Shown: positions 17,023-25,386, counted from the stretch's first letter. The stretch is 52,436 bases of DNA from Candidatus Rokuibacteriota bacterium (GCA_003221515.1 QHSI01000119.1:1-52436); one strand, 5' to 3'. Made by a program: numbers and translations. The notes: generated from the letters alone by a model not told the origin.

Positions 17023-17778
17023 TCAGATGCCGCGGCGAAGGCCGCCGTCGACGTGGATGCGCTCGCCGGAGATGTAGCGCGCCTTCGGCGAGCAGAGGAA
17101 CGTGACGAGGTTGGCCATGTCGCTGGGATCGCCGAAATAGCCCAGCGGGATCTGGCGGGCGAACTGCTCGCGGCTCTCGGGTGTCGGGTGCAGGCGCGTG
17201 TCGATCTGTTCGCTGTGGATGCGCCCAGGCGCGAGGCAGTTCACGGTGATCCCGTGGCGGCCCACGTCGCGCGAGAGCCCCTTGGCCCACGCATGGACGG
17301 CGGCCTTGGCCGGCCCGGCCGCGTTCGTGCCGGCCGGCTCCGACGTGCCGGTGATGTTGATGATCCGCCCCCACTTGCGCTCGATCATGCCGGGCAGGAG
17401 GGCTTGGGTGAGCCTGCGGACCGCGATGAAGTTGATCGCGAACGACTCGTCCCACACGGTGTCGGGCGCGTCCATCGCCGTGGGGCGGGAGCCGCCGGCG
17501 TTGTTCACGAGGATGTCGACGCGGCCGCCGAGCCGCGCCCAGGCCTCGTCGCGCACGCGCGCGGCCGACTCGCGGTCGGCCAGATCGATCGCCAGCGCGT
17601 GCGGGCGCGGCCAGCCCGCGCCCTCGATCTCGTCCTGCAAGGTCTTCAAGAGCTCTCCGCGGCGCGCGACGACCAGGGCCGACACGCCTTCGGCGGCGAG
17701 CACGCGGGCGATCTCCCGCCCGATGCCCACGCTGCATCCGGTCACGACAGCGGTGCGGCCGCGAAGCTCGAGGTCCAT
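17023..17778 (-). CDS. SDR-family protein lacking the catalytic tyrosine
   Basis: 251-residue Rossmann-fold short-chain dehydrogenase/reductase relative. The nucleotide loop TGCSVGIGREIA (residues 13-24), ALAIDLADRE and NNAGG (92-96) are intact. The YxxxK motif is instead A154-G-P-A-K158 (TNAAGPAKAAVHAWAKGLSR), so the catalytic Tyr is missing while Lys is kept. The C-terminal LCSPKARYISGERIHVDGGL is normal. It may bind NAD(P) without ordinary dehydrogenase activity, or use another acid. ATG 17778 overlaps the CMD stop by one base and has GGAGGG upstream; TTG 17781 is an unlikely alternative. Confidence 0.88.
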   Translation of the reverse strand: MDLELRGRTAVVTGCSVGIGREIARVLAAEGVSALVVARRGELLKTLQDEIEGAGWPRPHALAIDLADRESAARVRDEAWARLGGRVDILVNNAGGSRPTAMDAPDTVWDESFAINFIAVRRLTQALLPGMIERKWGRIINITGTSEPAGTNAAGPAKAAVHAWAKGLSRDVGRHGITVNCLAPGRIHSEQIDTRLHPTPESREQFARQIPLGYFGDPSDMANLVTFLCSPKARYISGERIHVDGGLRRGI

Positions 17779-18179
17779 CAATCCCTCCGGAGGAACAGCT
17801 CGTCGATCTCGACCTGGTAGCCGTCGGCCAGCCGGTTCGTCTCGTTCGCCATGCCGACCACGGCCATCAGCTCGCCCAGCATCGCGTCCGTCATACCCTG
17901 CTTCCGTGCGGACGCGGTGTGGGAGGCGGTGCAGTAGTCGCAGCCGTTGGTGGCGCTCACCGCCAGATAGACCATCTCTTTCGTCAGCGGGTCGAGCGCG
18001 CCCGGCGCCATCACCGACTTCAAGGTCTCCCAGGTGCGCCGGAGCGTCGGCGGATGGCTGGCGAGCGCTTTCCAGAAGTTGTTGATGGCGTCGATCTTCC
18101 GCGTGGCCATGATGTCGTCGTAGACCGCGCGCACCTCGGGGCTCGCCTGCGCGTACTCGATCAGCTTGACGGTCGCCAT
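17778..18179 (-). CDS. Carboxymuconolactone decarboxylase (AhpD-like) family protein, Cys form
   Basis: 133-residue all-helical CMD-family protein with redox motif NGCDYCTASH, that is CxxC plus the proton-relay histidine four residues later (C-x2-C-x3-H). This is the AhpD-type peroxidase or disulfide-reductase signature. It serves as an in-window cysteine counterpart of the Sec protein at 32578. First gene of the CMD-SDR-hyuA-hyuB-VOC set. TTGACC, 17 bp, TAGCGT lies immediately upstream and predicts transcription starting at or next to the ATG. Confidence 0.9.
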   Translation of the reverse strand: MATVKLIEYAQASPEVRAVYDDIMATRKIDAINNFWKALASHPPTLRRTWETLKSVMAPGALDPLTKEMVYLAVSATNGCDYCTASHTASARKQGMTDAMLGELMAVVGMANETNRLADGYQVEIDELFLRRD

Positions 18180-18186
18180 GCGAGAG

Positions 18187-18215
18187 ACGCTAGCCCGAGT
18201 GCTCAGCGTGGTCAA
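18187..18215 (-). promoter_or_regulatory. Putative sigma-70 promoter of the CMD-hyu operon
   Basis: TTGACC (18215-18210), 17-bp spacer, TAGCGT (18192-18187), then seven bases to ATG 18179. Predicts a leaderless transcript. Confidence 0.5.
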
Positions 18216-18230
18216 GGAATCGCGATCGGG

Positions 18231-18236
18231 TATAGT
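18231..18236 (+). promoter_or_regulatory. Putative -10 (TATAGT) of serine hydrolase gene
   Basis: TATAGT about 60 bp before ATG 18297, giving a leader with a strong GAGGAGGAGGAAGG ribosome site. The -35 is weak. Confidence 0.35.
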
Positions 18237-18296
18237 CTGCGGCGTGCCGAGCGCCGTCGAGGAGACCCACCGGTCGGACCGAGGAGGAGGAAGGGC

Positions 18297-19589
18297 ATGA
18301 GGTCGCCGACATCGCAGAGTCGTCGTGACGTGCTGAAGGGGGCGGCGGCCGTGGCCGTCGCCGCGTCCACCGCCGTAGCAACGCGCGGCCGCGCCGCGGC
18401 GCAAGGCGGAGGCCAGCCGCGCGCCCGGCTCGACGGCGTGCTCCGCCAGGCGGTCGACGCCAAGGAAGTGCCCGGCGTCGTCGCGATGGCGGCGAACGAC
18501 AAGGGCGTGCTCTACGAGGGCGCGTTCGGCCTGCGCGCGCTCGACGGCACGGCAGCCATGACGCCCGACACCGTCTTCCGCATCGCGTCGATGACGAAGG
18601 CTATTGCCACCGTCGCGGCCATGCAGCTCGTCGAGCAGGGCAAGCTCTCGCTCGAGGGCCCAGTGCCCAACATCGACCCCACGCTCGGCTCGCCCACGGT
18701 CCTCGAAGGCTTCGACGCCGCCGGCGCGCCGAAGGTGCGCCCGGCGAAGGGGCCGATCACACTGCGCCATCTGCTGACCCATACCGCCGGGTTCAGCTAC
18801 GACATCTGGGACCCGGACACCGGGCGCTACATCAAGGCCACGGGGATGCCGGGCCGGGCCACCGGCAAGGTGGCGTCCCTTCGCCAGCCGCTGGTGTTCG
18901 ATCCGGGCGCCCGCTGGCTGTACGGGATCAACATCGAATGGACGGGCCGCCTCATCGAGACGGTCGGCGGCCTGGCGCTCGAGGACCACTTCCGCGAGAA
19001 GATCTTCGGGCCGCTCGGCATGAAGGACAGCGGCTACGTCACGAGCCAGGAACAGCGTGCGCGCCAGGCGCGGGTGCACGCACGCCAGCCCGACGGCTCG
19101 CTCGCGGTGCAGCCGCTGGAGCCGGTGCCGGCGAAGGCCGAGTTCTGGTCGGCGGGCGGCCCGCTCTACTCGACGGCGCGCGACTACACGGTGTTCTTAC
19201 AAATGCTGCTGAACGGCGGGAGCTTCAACGGCGCGCGGATCCTCAAGCCGGAGACCGTCGCGTTGATGAACAAGAACCACACGGGCAACATCCCGTGCGG
19301 TGTGCTCAAGACCGCGATGCCCGCCCTGTCGAACGACGTCAACTTCTTCCCCGGCGCGGACATTCGCTGGGGCCTCGGCTACATGATGAATTTGCAACCC
19401 GGGCCCAACGGCCGCAGCGCCGGCACGTTCAGCTGGGGAGGCCTCTACAACACGTACTACTGGCTCGATCCGGCGAAGAAGGTCGCCGGCCTGATCATGA
19501 CTCAGATCCTGCCGTTCGCCGATCCGCGGGCGGTGAGTCTCTACGGAAGATTCGAGCACGGCGTCTACGAGTCGTTGAAGGCGATGTGA
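18297..19589 (+). CDS. Tat-exported serine hydrolase (class C beta-lactamase/esterase family)
   Basis: 430-residue serine beta-lactamase-like hydrolase. The N-terminus is a twin-arginine signal (SRRDVLKG at 8-15, hydrophobic AAAVAVAAS, then ARGRAAA), so the enzyme is exported folded. The catalytic SxxK is S98-M-T-K101 (FRIASMTKAIAT). TLRHLLTHTAGFSYDIW and LYGINIEWTGRLIE (Y-x-N) are the other motifs of the EstB/Beta-lactamase family, with HxG-like SWGGLYNTYYWLDP near the end. It is more likely an esterase, lactonase or amidase than an antibiotic-degrading enzyme. Strong ribosome site GGAGGAGGAAGG. Confidence 0.92.
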   Translation: MRSPTSQSRRDVLKGAAAVAVAASTAVATRGRAAAQGGGQPRARLDGVLRQAVDAKEVPGVVAMAANDKGVLYEGAFGLRALDGTAAMTPDTVFRIASMTKAIATVAAMQLVEQGKLSLEGPVPNIDPTLGSPTVLEGFDAAGAPKVRPAKGPITLRHLLTHTAGFSYDIWDPDTGRYIKATGMPGRATGKVASLRQPLVFDPGARWLYGINIEWTGRLIETVGGLALEDHFREKIFGPLGMKDSGYVTSQEQRARQARVHARQPDGSLAVQPLEPVPAKAEFWSAGGPLYSTARDYTVFLQMLLNGGSFNGARILKPETVALMNKNHTGNIPCGVLKTAMPALSNDVNFFPGADIRWGLGYMMNLQPGPNGRSAGTFSWGGLYNTYYWLDPAKKVAGLIMTQILPFADPRAVSLYGRFEHGVYESLKAM

Positions 19590-19602
19590 TCCGCGAGCCG
19601 GG

Positions 19603-19722
19603 TCAGGGCGACGGCGTGCTCGTCGGCTCGACCCGCTTGTCGAGGACCGCGAGATGCTCCTTCGCCTTCGGGAGGTCGCCGAGCACCAGGTAGGCCCCCC
19701 CATGTACTCGTGGGGGTTCCCG
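19603..19722 (-). pseudogene. TPR-protein fragment, frameshifted
   Basis: On the minus strand GNPHEYMG (one frame) followed by AYLVLGDLPKAKEHLAVLDK (next frame) reads as a single tetratricopeptide unit of a small secreted TPR protein type common in proteobacteria. The frame breaks in a run of seven G residues (19686-19692 on the plus strand), and both the N-terminal part and the usual cysteine-containing C-terminus are absent. A gene remnant lying between two plus-strand genes. Confidence 0.5.
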
Positions 19723-19794
19723 ACGCGGGATTGCAATGTGGCGGAGGCTCTGATAGTGCAAAGGCAGCAGTCCGGGCCCAGGGGAGGGTACACC

Positions 19795-20427
19795 ATGGCG
19801 AAGGGCACGCTGATCGCGGCGATGAACATTGGCAAGGCCTCCGAGGACGAGTTCCACGACTGGTACGACACCGAGCACCTGCCGGAGCGGCAGCGCGTGC
19901 CCGGCTTCCTGGTGTGTCAACGCTGGATCGGAGCCGACGACCGCAAGGTCTCGGTCGCGACCTACGACCTGCACGACCTCTCCGTGTTGAAGAGCCCGGC
20001 GTACCAGGCGATCGGCGGGGAGAACCTGTCCCCGTGGTCGAAGCGGGTGACCGCGCGCGTCGACCGGTTGATGCGATTCGAGGGCGATCAGATCTTGCCC
20101 GGGGACCAGCTCCCACCGACCAACGCGGGCGGCCTGCTGCTGAACGCGATGAACGTCGTGCCCGAGCTCGAGGCGGAGTTCAACGAGTGGTACGACAAGG
20201 AGCACATCCCCGCGCTCGGCGCCGTGCCGGGCGTTTTGGCCGCGCGACGCTTCCGCGGCACCAGCGGCAACCGCAAGTACGTCGCGCTCTATCACCTCGC
20301 CCGGCCCGAGGTCCAGGAGTCGGCCGAGTGGAAGCAGGCGCGCCAGAGCGACTGGACGACCCGCCTCCAGCCCCATTTCCGCGATCACCTCCGTCTCGTG
20401 TGCCGCCGCTACGTCCGCGGCGGCTAG
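19795..20427 (+). CDS. Duplicated EthD/dimeric alpha-beta barrel-like protein
   Basis: 210-residue protein made of two similar halves of the ferredoxin-like alpha-beta barrel type: EFHDWYDTEHLPERQRVPGF (about 20-40) and EFNEWYDKEHIPALGAVPGV (about 125-145). A conserved WYDxEHxP motif occurs in each. Small barrels of this type often act on hydrophobic or aromatic intermediates, but no activity can be given. ATG 19795 has GGGGAGGG upstream. It starts a run of plus-strand genes leading into the molybdenum hydroxylase, with 18 bp to the next gene. Confidence 0.8.
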   Translation: MAKGTLIAAMNIGKASEDEFHDWYDTEHLPERQRVPGFLVCQRWIGADDRKVSVATYDLHDLSVLKSPAYQAIGGENLSPWSKRVTARVDRLMRFEGDQILPGDQLPPTNAGGLLLNAMNVVPELEAEFNEWYDKEHIPALGAVPGVLAARRFRGTSGNRKYVALYHLARPEVQESAEWKQARQSDWTTRLQPHFRDHLRLVCRRYVRGG

Positions 20428-20445
20428 CTCAGGAAAGGAGCCATC

Positions 20446-20994
20446 ATGCCCAGAGTCGCCCCGATCACCGGAAAGTCCGACGTGCCGGCCGAGCATCACG
20501 CCGTCGTCGACGGCGTGCTGAAGACGTTCGGGCAGGTGCGCGGCCCGTTCAGCATGCTGCTGCACAGCCCCAAGCTCGCGGAGCGGCTGCTACCGCTGGT
20601 CCACTTCTTCCGCGACGAGAGCGCGGTCGACGCCAAGCTTCGCTCGGTCGCGATCCTGGCGGCCGTGCGCGAGCGCGAGGCGGCGTACGTGTGGGCGGCC
20701 CAGGTCGGGGCGGCGCGCCGCAACGGCCTCAGCGACGAGATCATCGACGTGCTTCGGGCGAAGGGGGACCCCGGCAAGCTGCCCGCCGAAGAGCGGGACA
20801 TCGTGGTCTACGTCCGCCAACTCATGCGCACGAACCGCGTCGATCAAGGCGCGTTCGACGCGCTTGCCAAGCGGCACGATCCGAAGTGGCTGGTCGAGCT
20901 GACCGCGGCCGCGAACTACTTCGCGCTCCTGTCCGGCGTCGTCAACGCGTTCGAGGTGGCCGCCCCACCGGACGGGGACAAGCTGCCGGTGTAG
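20446..20994 (+). CDS. CMD/AhpD-like fold protein without redox cysteines
   Basis: 182-residue helical protein of the carboxymuconolactone decarboxylase superfamily. The region that would hold CxxC reads AILAAVREREAAYVWAAQVG, so there is no cysteine pair; the E-x-A-Y-V-W-x-x-Q/H pattern is that of the non-redox CMD branch (E-AYEW-H type). LPAEERDIVVYVRQLMRTNR and VELTAAANYFALLSGVVNAF are family-like. It probably works as a decarboxylase, hydrolase or isomerase on a ring-cleavage intermediate. AAGGAG upstream of ATG 20446. Confidence 0.82.
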   Translation: MPRVAPITGKSDVPAEHHAVVDGVLKTFGQVRGPFSMLLHSPKLAERLLPLVHFFRDESAVDAKLRSVAILAAVREREAAYVWAAQVGAARRNGLSDEIIDVLRAKGDPGKLPAEERDIVVYVRQLMRTNRVDQGAFDALAKRHDPKWLVELTAAANYFALLSGVVNAFEVAAPPDGDKLPV

Positions 20995-21057
20995 ACTGGG
21001 GTCGCTCGCGGCCCGATCTGCGGACGGTACGACTACCAAGGGGTGAGACCACCACAC

Positions 21058-21918
21058 ATGCGATACGAGGCGCCGAAATCGTTGCAGGGTGCGGTTGCGC
21101 TGCTCGCGGGCGCGACGGGAGAGACGAGGGTGCTGGCCGGCGGCACCGACCTCCTGGTGCAGATGCGAGCGGACGTCGTCGACCCCGACCTGATCGTCGA
21201 CATCAAGAAAATCCCGGAGACACGCGCGATCACCGAGGATCGGGGCGGCTGGCGGATCGGCGCGGCCGTGACGGGGGCCGAGCTCAAGGAGCACCCCAGG
21301 CTCAAGCAGGCCTGGCCGGGTGTGGTCGAGGCCGCGAACCTGATCGGCTCGACACAGGTCCAGGGGCGAGCGACCCTCGGCGGCAACCTCTGCAACGGCT
21401 CGCCGGCCGCCGATAGCGTGCCGGCGCTGATCGCCGCGGGGGCCCTGGCGACCCTGGCCGGCCCCGACGGCGCCCGAGACCTCCCGGTCGAGGACGTCAT
21501 GCTCGGCCCCCGCAAGCTGGCTCTGCGACGAGGCGAGATCGTCGTCTCCTTCTGGCTCCCGCCGCGTCCGCCGCGCTCGAGCGATGCCTACCTGCGCTTC
21601 ATCCCGCGCACCGAGATGGACATCGCGGTGGTCGGGGCGGGGGTGAGCCTAACGCTCGACAACGCAGGAACGATCAGTGCCGCGCGCGTGTCGCTGGGGG
21701 CGGTGGCGCCGAAAGTGCTGCTGGTTCCGGAAGCGGCGCACGCTATCGTCGGGACCCGGCTCGACGTGGCCGCGCAGCAGCGCCTGGAAGCTGCGGCACG
21801 TGCGGCCTGCCGGCCGATCGACGACAAACGGGGTACGACGGAGTTCCGGGTGGACGTCGCGGCGGTGCTGACTCGCCGGGCGGCCCTCATCGCGCTGGAC
21901 CGAGCGAGGACGAGCTGA
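21058..21918 (+). CDS. Molybdenum hydroxylase FAD-binding (medium) subunit
   Basis: 286-residue FAD subunit of a xanthine dehydrogenase/CO dehydrogenase-family enzyme, passing electrons from the 2Fe-2S subunit to an acceptor. Both FAD loops are present: VLAGGTDLLVQMR (about 27-39) and ATLGGNLCNGSPAADSVPAL (about 102-121). ATG 21058 has AAGGGGTGA about ten bases upstream; GTG 21043 is an alternative. Its TGA overlaps the next ATG (21918), giving coupled translation. Confidence 0.92.
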   Translation: MRYEAPKSLQGAVALLAGATGETRVLAGGTDLLVQMRADVVDPDLIVDIKKIPETRAITEDRGGWRIGAAVTGAELKEHPRLKQAWPGVVEAANLIGSTQVQGRATLGGNLCNGSPAADSVPALIAAGALATLAGPDGARDLPVEDVMLGPRKLALRRGEIVVSFWLPPRPPRSSDAYLRFIPRTEMDIAVVGAGVSLTLDNAGTISAARVSLGAVAPKVLLVPEAAHAIVGTRLDVAAQQRLEAAARAACRPIDDKRGTTEFRVDVAAVLTRRAALIALDRARTS

Positions 21919-22394
21919 TGGCCAAGCACCACATCGAAGCGACCGTGAACGGCGACGACGTCGAGTTCCTCTGCGAGACAGAAGAGACGCTGCTCGACGT
22001 GCTCCGCGACACCCTCCACCTGACCGGCAGCAAGGAAGGCTGTGCGTCCGGCGATTGCGGCGCCTGCAGCGTCATGCTGGACGGCCGGCTCGTCTGCTCG
22101 TGCCTCGTGCTGGGGTGCGAGGTCTCGGGGCGCCGGGTCGAGACGATCGAGGGCATGGCCAAGGGCGAGTCGCTGCATCCCTTGCAGCAGCAGTTCCTCG
22201 AGCACGCCGCGCTCCAGTGCGGGATCTGCACGCCCGGCTTCATCGTCGCCGGCAAGGCATTGCTGGAAAGAAATCCGAACCCGACCGAGACCGAGATACG
22301 CTACTGGCTGGCCGGTAACCTCTGCCGCTGCACCGGATACGACAAGATCGTGAGCGCGGTGAAGGATGCGGCGGTCGCGATGAGAAAGGGATAG
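21918..22394 (+). CDS. Molybdenum hydroxylase 2Fe-2S (small) subunit
   Basis: 158-residue subunit with two [2Fe-2S] clusters. The plant-ferredoxin-type cluster uses C42, C47, C50 and C62 (GCASGDCGACSVMLDGRLVC). The second, alpha-helical cluster uses the CGIC pair in LQCGICTPGF and the CRC pair in NLCRCTGYDKI. Length and spacing are standard. It transfers electrons from the molybdenum subunit downstream to the FAD subunit upstream. Two bases separate its stop from the next ATG. Confidence 0.95.
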   Translation: MAKHHIEATVNGDDVEFLCETEETLLDVLRDTLHLTGSKEGCASGDCGACSVMLDGRLVCSCLVLGCEVSGRRVETIEGMAKGESLHPLQQQFLEHAALQCGICTPGFIVAGKALLERNPNPTETEIRYWLAGNLCRCTGYDKIVSAVKDAAVAMRKG

Positions 22395-22396
22395 CC

Positions 22397-24718
22397 ATGG
22401 CTGAGAACGGGACGAACGGCCCCAGCGGGACCAACGGCGGCTACGTCGGCACGCGCACCATCCGCCCGGACGGCCTGGACAAGGTGACCGGGCGGGCGCG
22501 CTTCGGCGCCGACTACAACCTGCCCGGCCAGCTCATCGGGCGGGTCCTGCGCAGCCCGCACCCCCACGCGCGCATCGTCCGGATCGACACCTCGAAGGCC
22601 GAGGCGCTGCCCGGCGTGAAGGCCGTCATCACGCGCGACGATTTCGCCGACCAGTCGTCGGAGTTCATCCCGGCCGGCGAGATGTTGATGAACTACAAGG
22701 ACGTCGTGCGGAACGTCATGGCCCGCGAGAAGGCGCTCTACGAGGGCCACGCGGTGGCTGCCGTCGCCGCCACCAGCGCCGCCATCGCCCGCCGCGCGCT
22801 CAAGCTCATCGACGTAACGTACGAGGTGCTACCGCACGTGATCGACGTGGTCGAGGCCATGCGGCCCGACGCCCCGCTGCTGCACGACGACCTGTTCACG
22901 GCCGGCGTCGAGCCGAAGCCCGAGAAGCCCTCCAACATCGCCAAGCGGATCGAGATCGTCCTGGGGGATATCGAGGCCGGTTTCAAGAAGGCCGACGTCA
23001 TCGTCGAGCGGGAGTTCAAGACGGCGGCGGTGCACCAGGGCTACATCGAGCCGCACGCGGCGCTGGCCAGCGTGTCGGAGGACGGCTCGACCGAGCTGTG
23101 GTGCTGCACCCAGGGCCACTTCATCGTGCGCGCCCACTGCGCGCGGCTGCTGGGTCTGGACATCGCCAAGATCCGCGTGACCGCCTCTGAGATCGGCGGC
23201 GGCTTCGGCGGCAAGACGGTCGTGTATCTCGAGCCGCTGGCCATCGCGCTCTCGCGGAAGGCCAAGCGGCCGGTGAAGATGGTCATGTCCCGCGAGGAGG
23301 TCTTCAAGTCCTCGGGCCCGACCTCCGGCGCCACCGTGAAGGTGAAGATGGGCGCCACCAAGGACGGCAAGTTCGTGGCCGGATTCGCCGAGCTGAAGTA
23401 CCAGGCTGGCGCTTTCCAGGGCTCACCGGTCCAGCCCGGCGTCATGTGCGCCTACGCCCCGTACGACATGGAGAACGTCAAGGTCATCGGCTACGACGTC
23501 GTCTCCAACCGGCCCAAGGTCGCCGCCTACCGGGCGCCCGGCGCCCCGATCTCCGAGTACGCCGTGGAGAGCGTGGTCGATGAGATCGCCAAGAAGCTCG
23601 GTCTCGACCCGATCGAGCTGCGTATGATGAACGCGGCGCGGGAAGGGACGAAGGCGGCGTACGGCCCGAAGTTCGGGCCCATCGGTCTGGAGGAGACGCT
23701 CAACTCGATCAAGAAAACCGAGCACTGGAACACGCCGCTGCGCAAGTGGCAGGGGCGCGGCGTGGCCTCCGGGTTCTGGTTCAACATCGGCGGCGAGACG
23801 TGTGCGTCGCTGACGATCAACGAGGACGGCACTGTGTCGCTGATGGTCGGCACGCCGGACATTGGCGGCCTGCGCGCCGCGCTCACCAATATAGCGGCCG
23901 ACGAGCTGGGCATCCCCTACGAGAAGGTACGGCCGATCATCGGCGACACCGGCTCGCTCGGCTTCACGTTCCTCACCGGCGGCAGCCGCTCGGCCTTCTC
24001 GGGGTCGATGGCCATCGTCGAGGCGGCCAAGCAGATCAAGGCCGAGCTGTGCGCCCGGGCCTGCAAGCTGTGGGAGGCCAAGCCGGACCAGGTCGAGTTC
24101 TCCAACGGCGCCGTCCGGCCCCTCGGCGAGCTCGCCGAGAAGATCAAGCCGATGACGATCGCTGACTTCGCCAAGGTCGCCGGCAAGACTGGCGGGCCCA
24201 TCGGCGGCTACGGGCGCATCAACGCCCAGGGTGCCGGTCCGAGCCTCGGCACGCACTTGGTCGATCTCGAAGTTGACCCCGAGACCGGGCGCGTGACGAT
24301 CTTGCGGTATACCGTCGCGCAGGACGCGGGCAAGGCCCTACATCCCGCGTACGTCGAGGGCCAGTTCCAGGGCGGCGCGGTGCAGGGGATCGGCTGGGCA
24401 CTGAACGAGGAGTACATCTACGGCGCCGACGGCAAGCTGCAGAATGCCGGCTTCCTCGACTACCGCATGCCCGTGGCCTCCGACGTGCCGATGATCGACG
24501 CCATCGTGGTCGAGGTGGCGAACCCGAAGCACCCGTACGGCGTGCGCGGCGTCGGCGAGACGCCGATCGTGCCGCCGCTCGGCGCGATCGCCAACGCGAT
24601 GGAAGCGGCGACCGGCATCCGCTTCACCGAGCTGCCGATGTCGCCGCCCAAGGTCCTCAAGGCCCTCAAGGAACGAAGCGCGGGGGGTATGGGGGCCATT
24701 TCGAGGCCCCCACTATGA
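22397..24718 (+). CDS. Molybdenum hydroxylase large (molybdopterin-binding) subunit
   Basis: 773-residue catalytic subunit of the xanthine dehydrogenase family, hydroxylating an aldehyde, N-heterocycle or aromatic acyl-CoA with water. Domain a/b hammerhead lies near 35-140 and the cofactor-binding domain after it. GGGFGGKTVVYLEP (about 267) is a pterin loop. The active loop AYRAPGAP (near 376) differs from the AYXCSFR of true CO dehydrogenase. The catalytic glutamate is in RGVGETPIVPP (near 720). The last dozen residues (SAGGMGAISRPPL) are encoded by a dispersed palindromic repeat and look unlike family C-termini. Substrate unknown. Confidence 0.93.
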   Translation: MAENGTNGPSGTNGGYVGTRTIRPDGLDKVTGRARFGADYNLPGQLIGRVLRSPHPHARIVRIDTSKAEALPGVKAVITRDDFADQSSEFIPAGEMLMNYKDVVRNVMAREKALYEGHAVAAVAATSAAIARRALKLIDVTYEVLPHVIDVVEAMRPDAPLLHDDLFTAGVEPKPEKPSNIAKRIEIVLGDIEAGFKKADVIVEREFKTAAVHQGYIEPHAALASVSEDGSTELWCCTQGHFIVRAHCARLLGLDIAKIRVTASEIGGGFGGKTVVYLEPLAIALSRKAKRPVKMVMSREEVFKSSGPTSGATVKVKMGATKDGKFVAGFAELKYQAGAFQGSPVQPGVMCAYAPYDMENVKVIGYDVVSNRPKVAAYRAPGAPISEYAVESVVDEIAKKLGLDPIELRMMNAAREGTKAAYGPKFGPIGLEETLNSIKKTEHWNTPLRKWQGRGVASGFWFNIGGETCASLTINEDGTVSLMVGTPDIGGLRAALTNIAADELGIPYEKVRPIIGDTGSLGFTFLTGGSRSAFSGSMAIVEAAKQIKAELCARACKLWEAKPDQVEFSNGAVRPLGELAEKIKPMTIADFAKVAGKTGGPIGGYGRINAQGAGPSLGTHLVDLEVDPETGRVTILRYTVAQDAGKALHPAYVEGQFQGGAVQGIGWALNEEYIYGADGKLQNAGFLDYRMPVASDVPMIDAIVVEVANPKHPYGVRGVGETPIVPPLGAIANAMEAATGIRFTELPMSPPKVLKALKERSAGGMGAISRPPL
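24682..24711 (+). repeat. Palindromic repeat family 2, copy 1 (inside coding 3' end)
   Basis: GGGGGGTAT followed by the perfect 7-bp stem GGGGGCC-ATTTCGA-GGCCCCC. The same unit occurs inverted at 47578-47610. It forms the last codons of the molybdenum hydroxylase gene and could also act as a terminator-like hairpin. Confidence 0.75.
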
Positions 24719-24722
24719 ACGA

Positions 24723-24965
24723 ATGCGCGTAGTACTGATCGGTAACCTCGCGCAACTCACGGGGGGCGTCGCCGAGTTCCGTCTCTCGGCGACGTCCGTG
24801 AAGCAGCTCTTCCAGCAGCTCGCCGAGCTCCACCCAGAACTCGAGCGTCACCTCGCCGAAGGCGTGGCGGTGGCGATCGACGGCCAGATCTACCAGGACG
24901 CGCTGCTGGAGCCGATCGCCCCGGACAGCGAGGTGTTCATCCTCCCGCAGATCGCCGGAGGCTAG
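24723..24965 (+). CDS. MoaD/ThiS family small sulfur carrier-like protein
   Basis: 80-residue ubiquitin-like beta-grasp protein with the C-terminal Gly-Gly (LPQIAGG) that is activated as adenylate and thiocarboxylate in MoaD and ThiS. Pattern RVVLIGNLAQLTGGVAEFRL ... VFILPQIAGG fits. It follows the molybdenum hydroxylase large subunit by 4 bp, so a role in supplying sulfur for molybdopterin or for the enzyme's cofactor is a reasonable inference. Its 3' end overlaps the convergent phasin gene by 29 bp. Confidence 0.85.
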   Translation: MRVVLIGNLAQLTGGVAEFRLSATSVKQLFQQLAELHPELERHLAEGVAVAIDGQIYQDALLEPIAPDSEVFILPQIAGG

Positions 24966-25386
24966 CGCCCGAACCTTCCACGATGTCGCGGACGCGCCGG
25001 CCGGTATCGACGGCCGCCGCGTGCATCCGGTCGGCCGCCTGCATGACGACCCGCGCACCCGCGCCCGCGAACGAGATCGTGCGCTGGGTGGACGCGACCA
25101 GCTCCGCGAGCGCCGTCTGGTGCCAGCGCAGCGGGTCCATCAGCGCCTCCGGCCACATCGCCTGCCAGCGCAGGACGGCGGCCTGCGATTCGTGCAGCGC
25201 GTCGATCGTGGCCATCTGTAGCTCGGCCACGAGCCGCGCGTTCTCCTTGGCGGTGCCGACCGACAGCTCGGTCAGGTCACCGATCAGGCGCTGGTTGATC
25301 TCGAGATAGGCGGTCGTCGTGTCACCCAGCATCGCCGAGTGCTCGAACGCCCGCGCCGCCCGCTCCTGCGTCGCCGTATGCTCCAT
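24937..25386 (-). CDS. Phasin-family protein
   Basis: 149-residue alpha-helical protein of the phasin type, which coats polyhydroxyalkanoate granules or acts as a small amphipathic coat protein. INQRLIGDLTELSVGTAKEN, LRWQAMWPEALMDPLRWHQT and a long coiled-coil-like middle fit the family. Start ATG 25386 with GGGGGAAAC upstream. No PHA synthase gene lies nearby. Its 3' end overlaps the MoaD-like gene. Family assignment is by overall character rather than strict motif. Confidence 0.7.
   Translation of the reverse strand: MEHTATQERAARAFEHSAMLGDTTTAYLEINQRLIGDLTELSVGTAKENARLVAELQMATIDALHESQAAVLRWQAMWPEALMDPLRWHQTALAELVASTQRTISFAGAGARVVMQAADRMHAAAVDTGRRVRDIVEGSGASLRRSAGG

Noticed and set aside
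15353-17737. 794-codon frame on the minus strand inside hyuA and SDR
   Set aside because: Out-of-frame shadow with repetitive Arg/Ala/Gly text; hyuA has clear ASKHA motifs in its own frame.
22397-24718. Naming the large subunit as CO dehydrogenase coxL
   Set aside because: The active-site loop is AYRAPGAP and not AYXCSFR, so CO oxidation is not supported.
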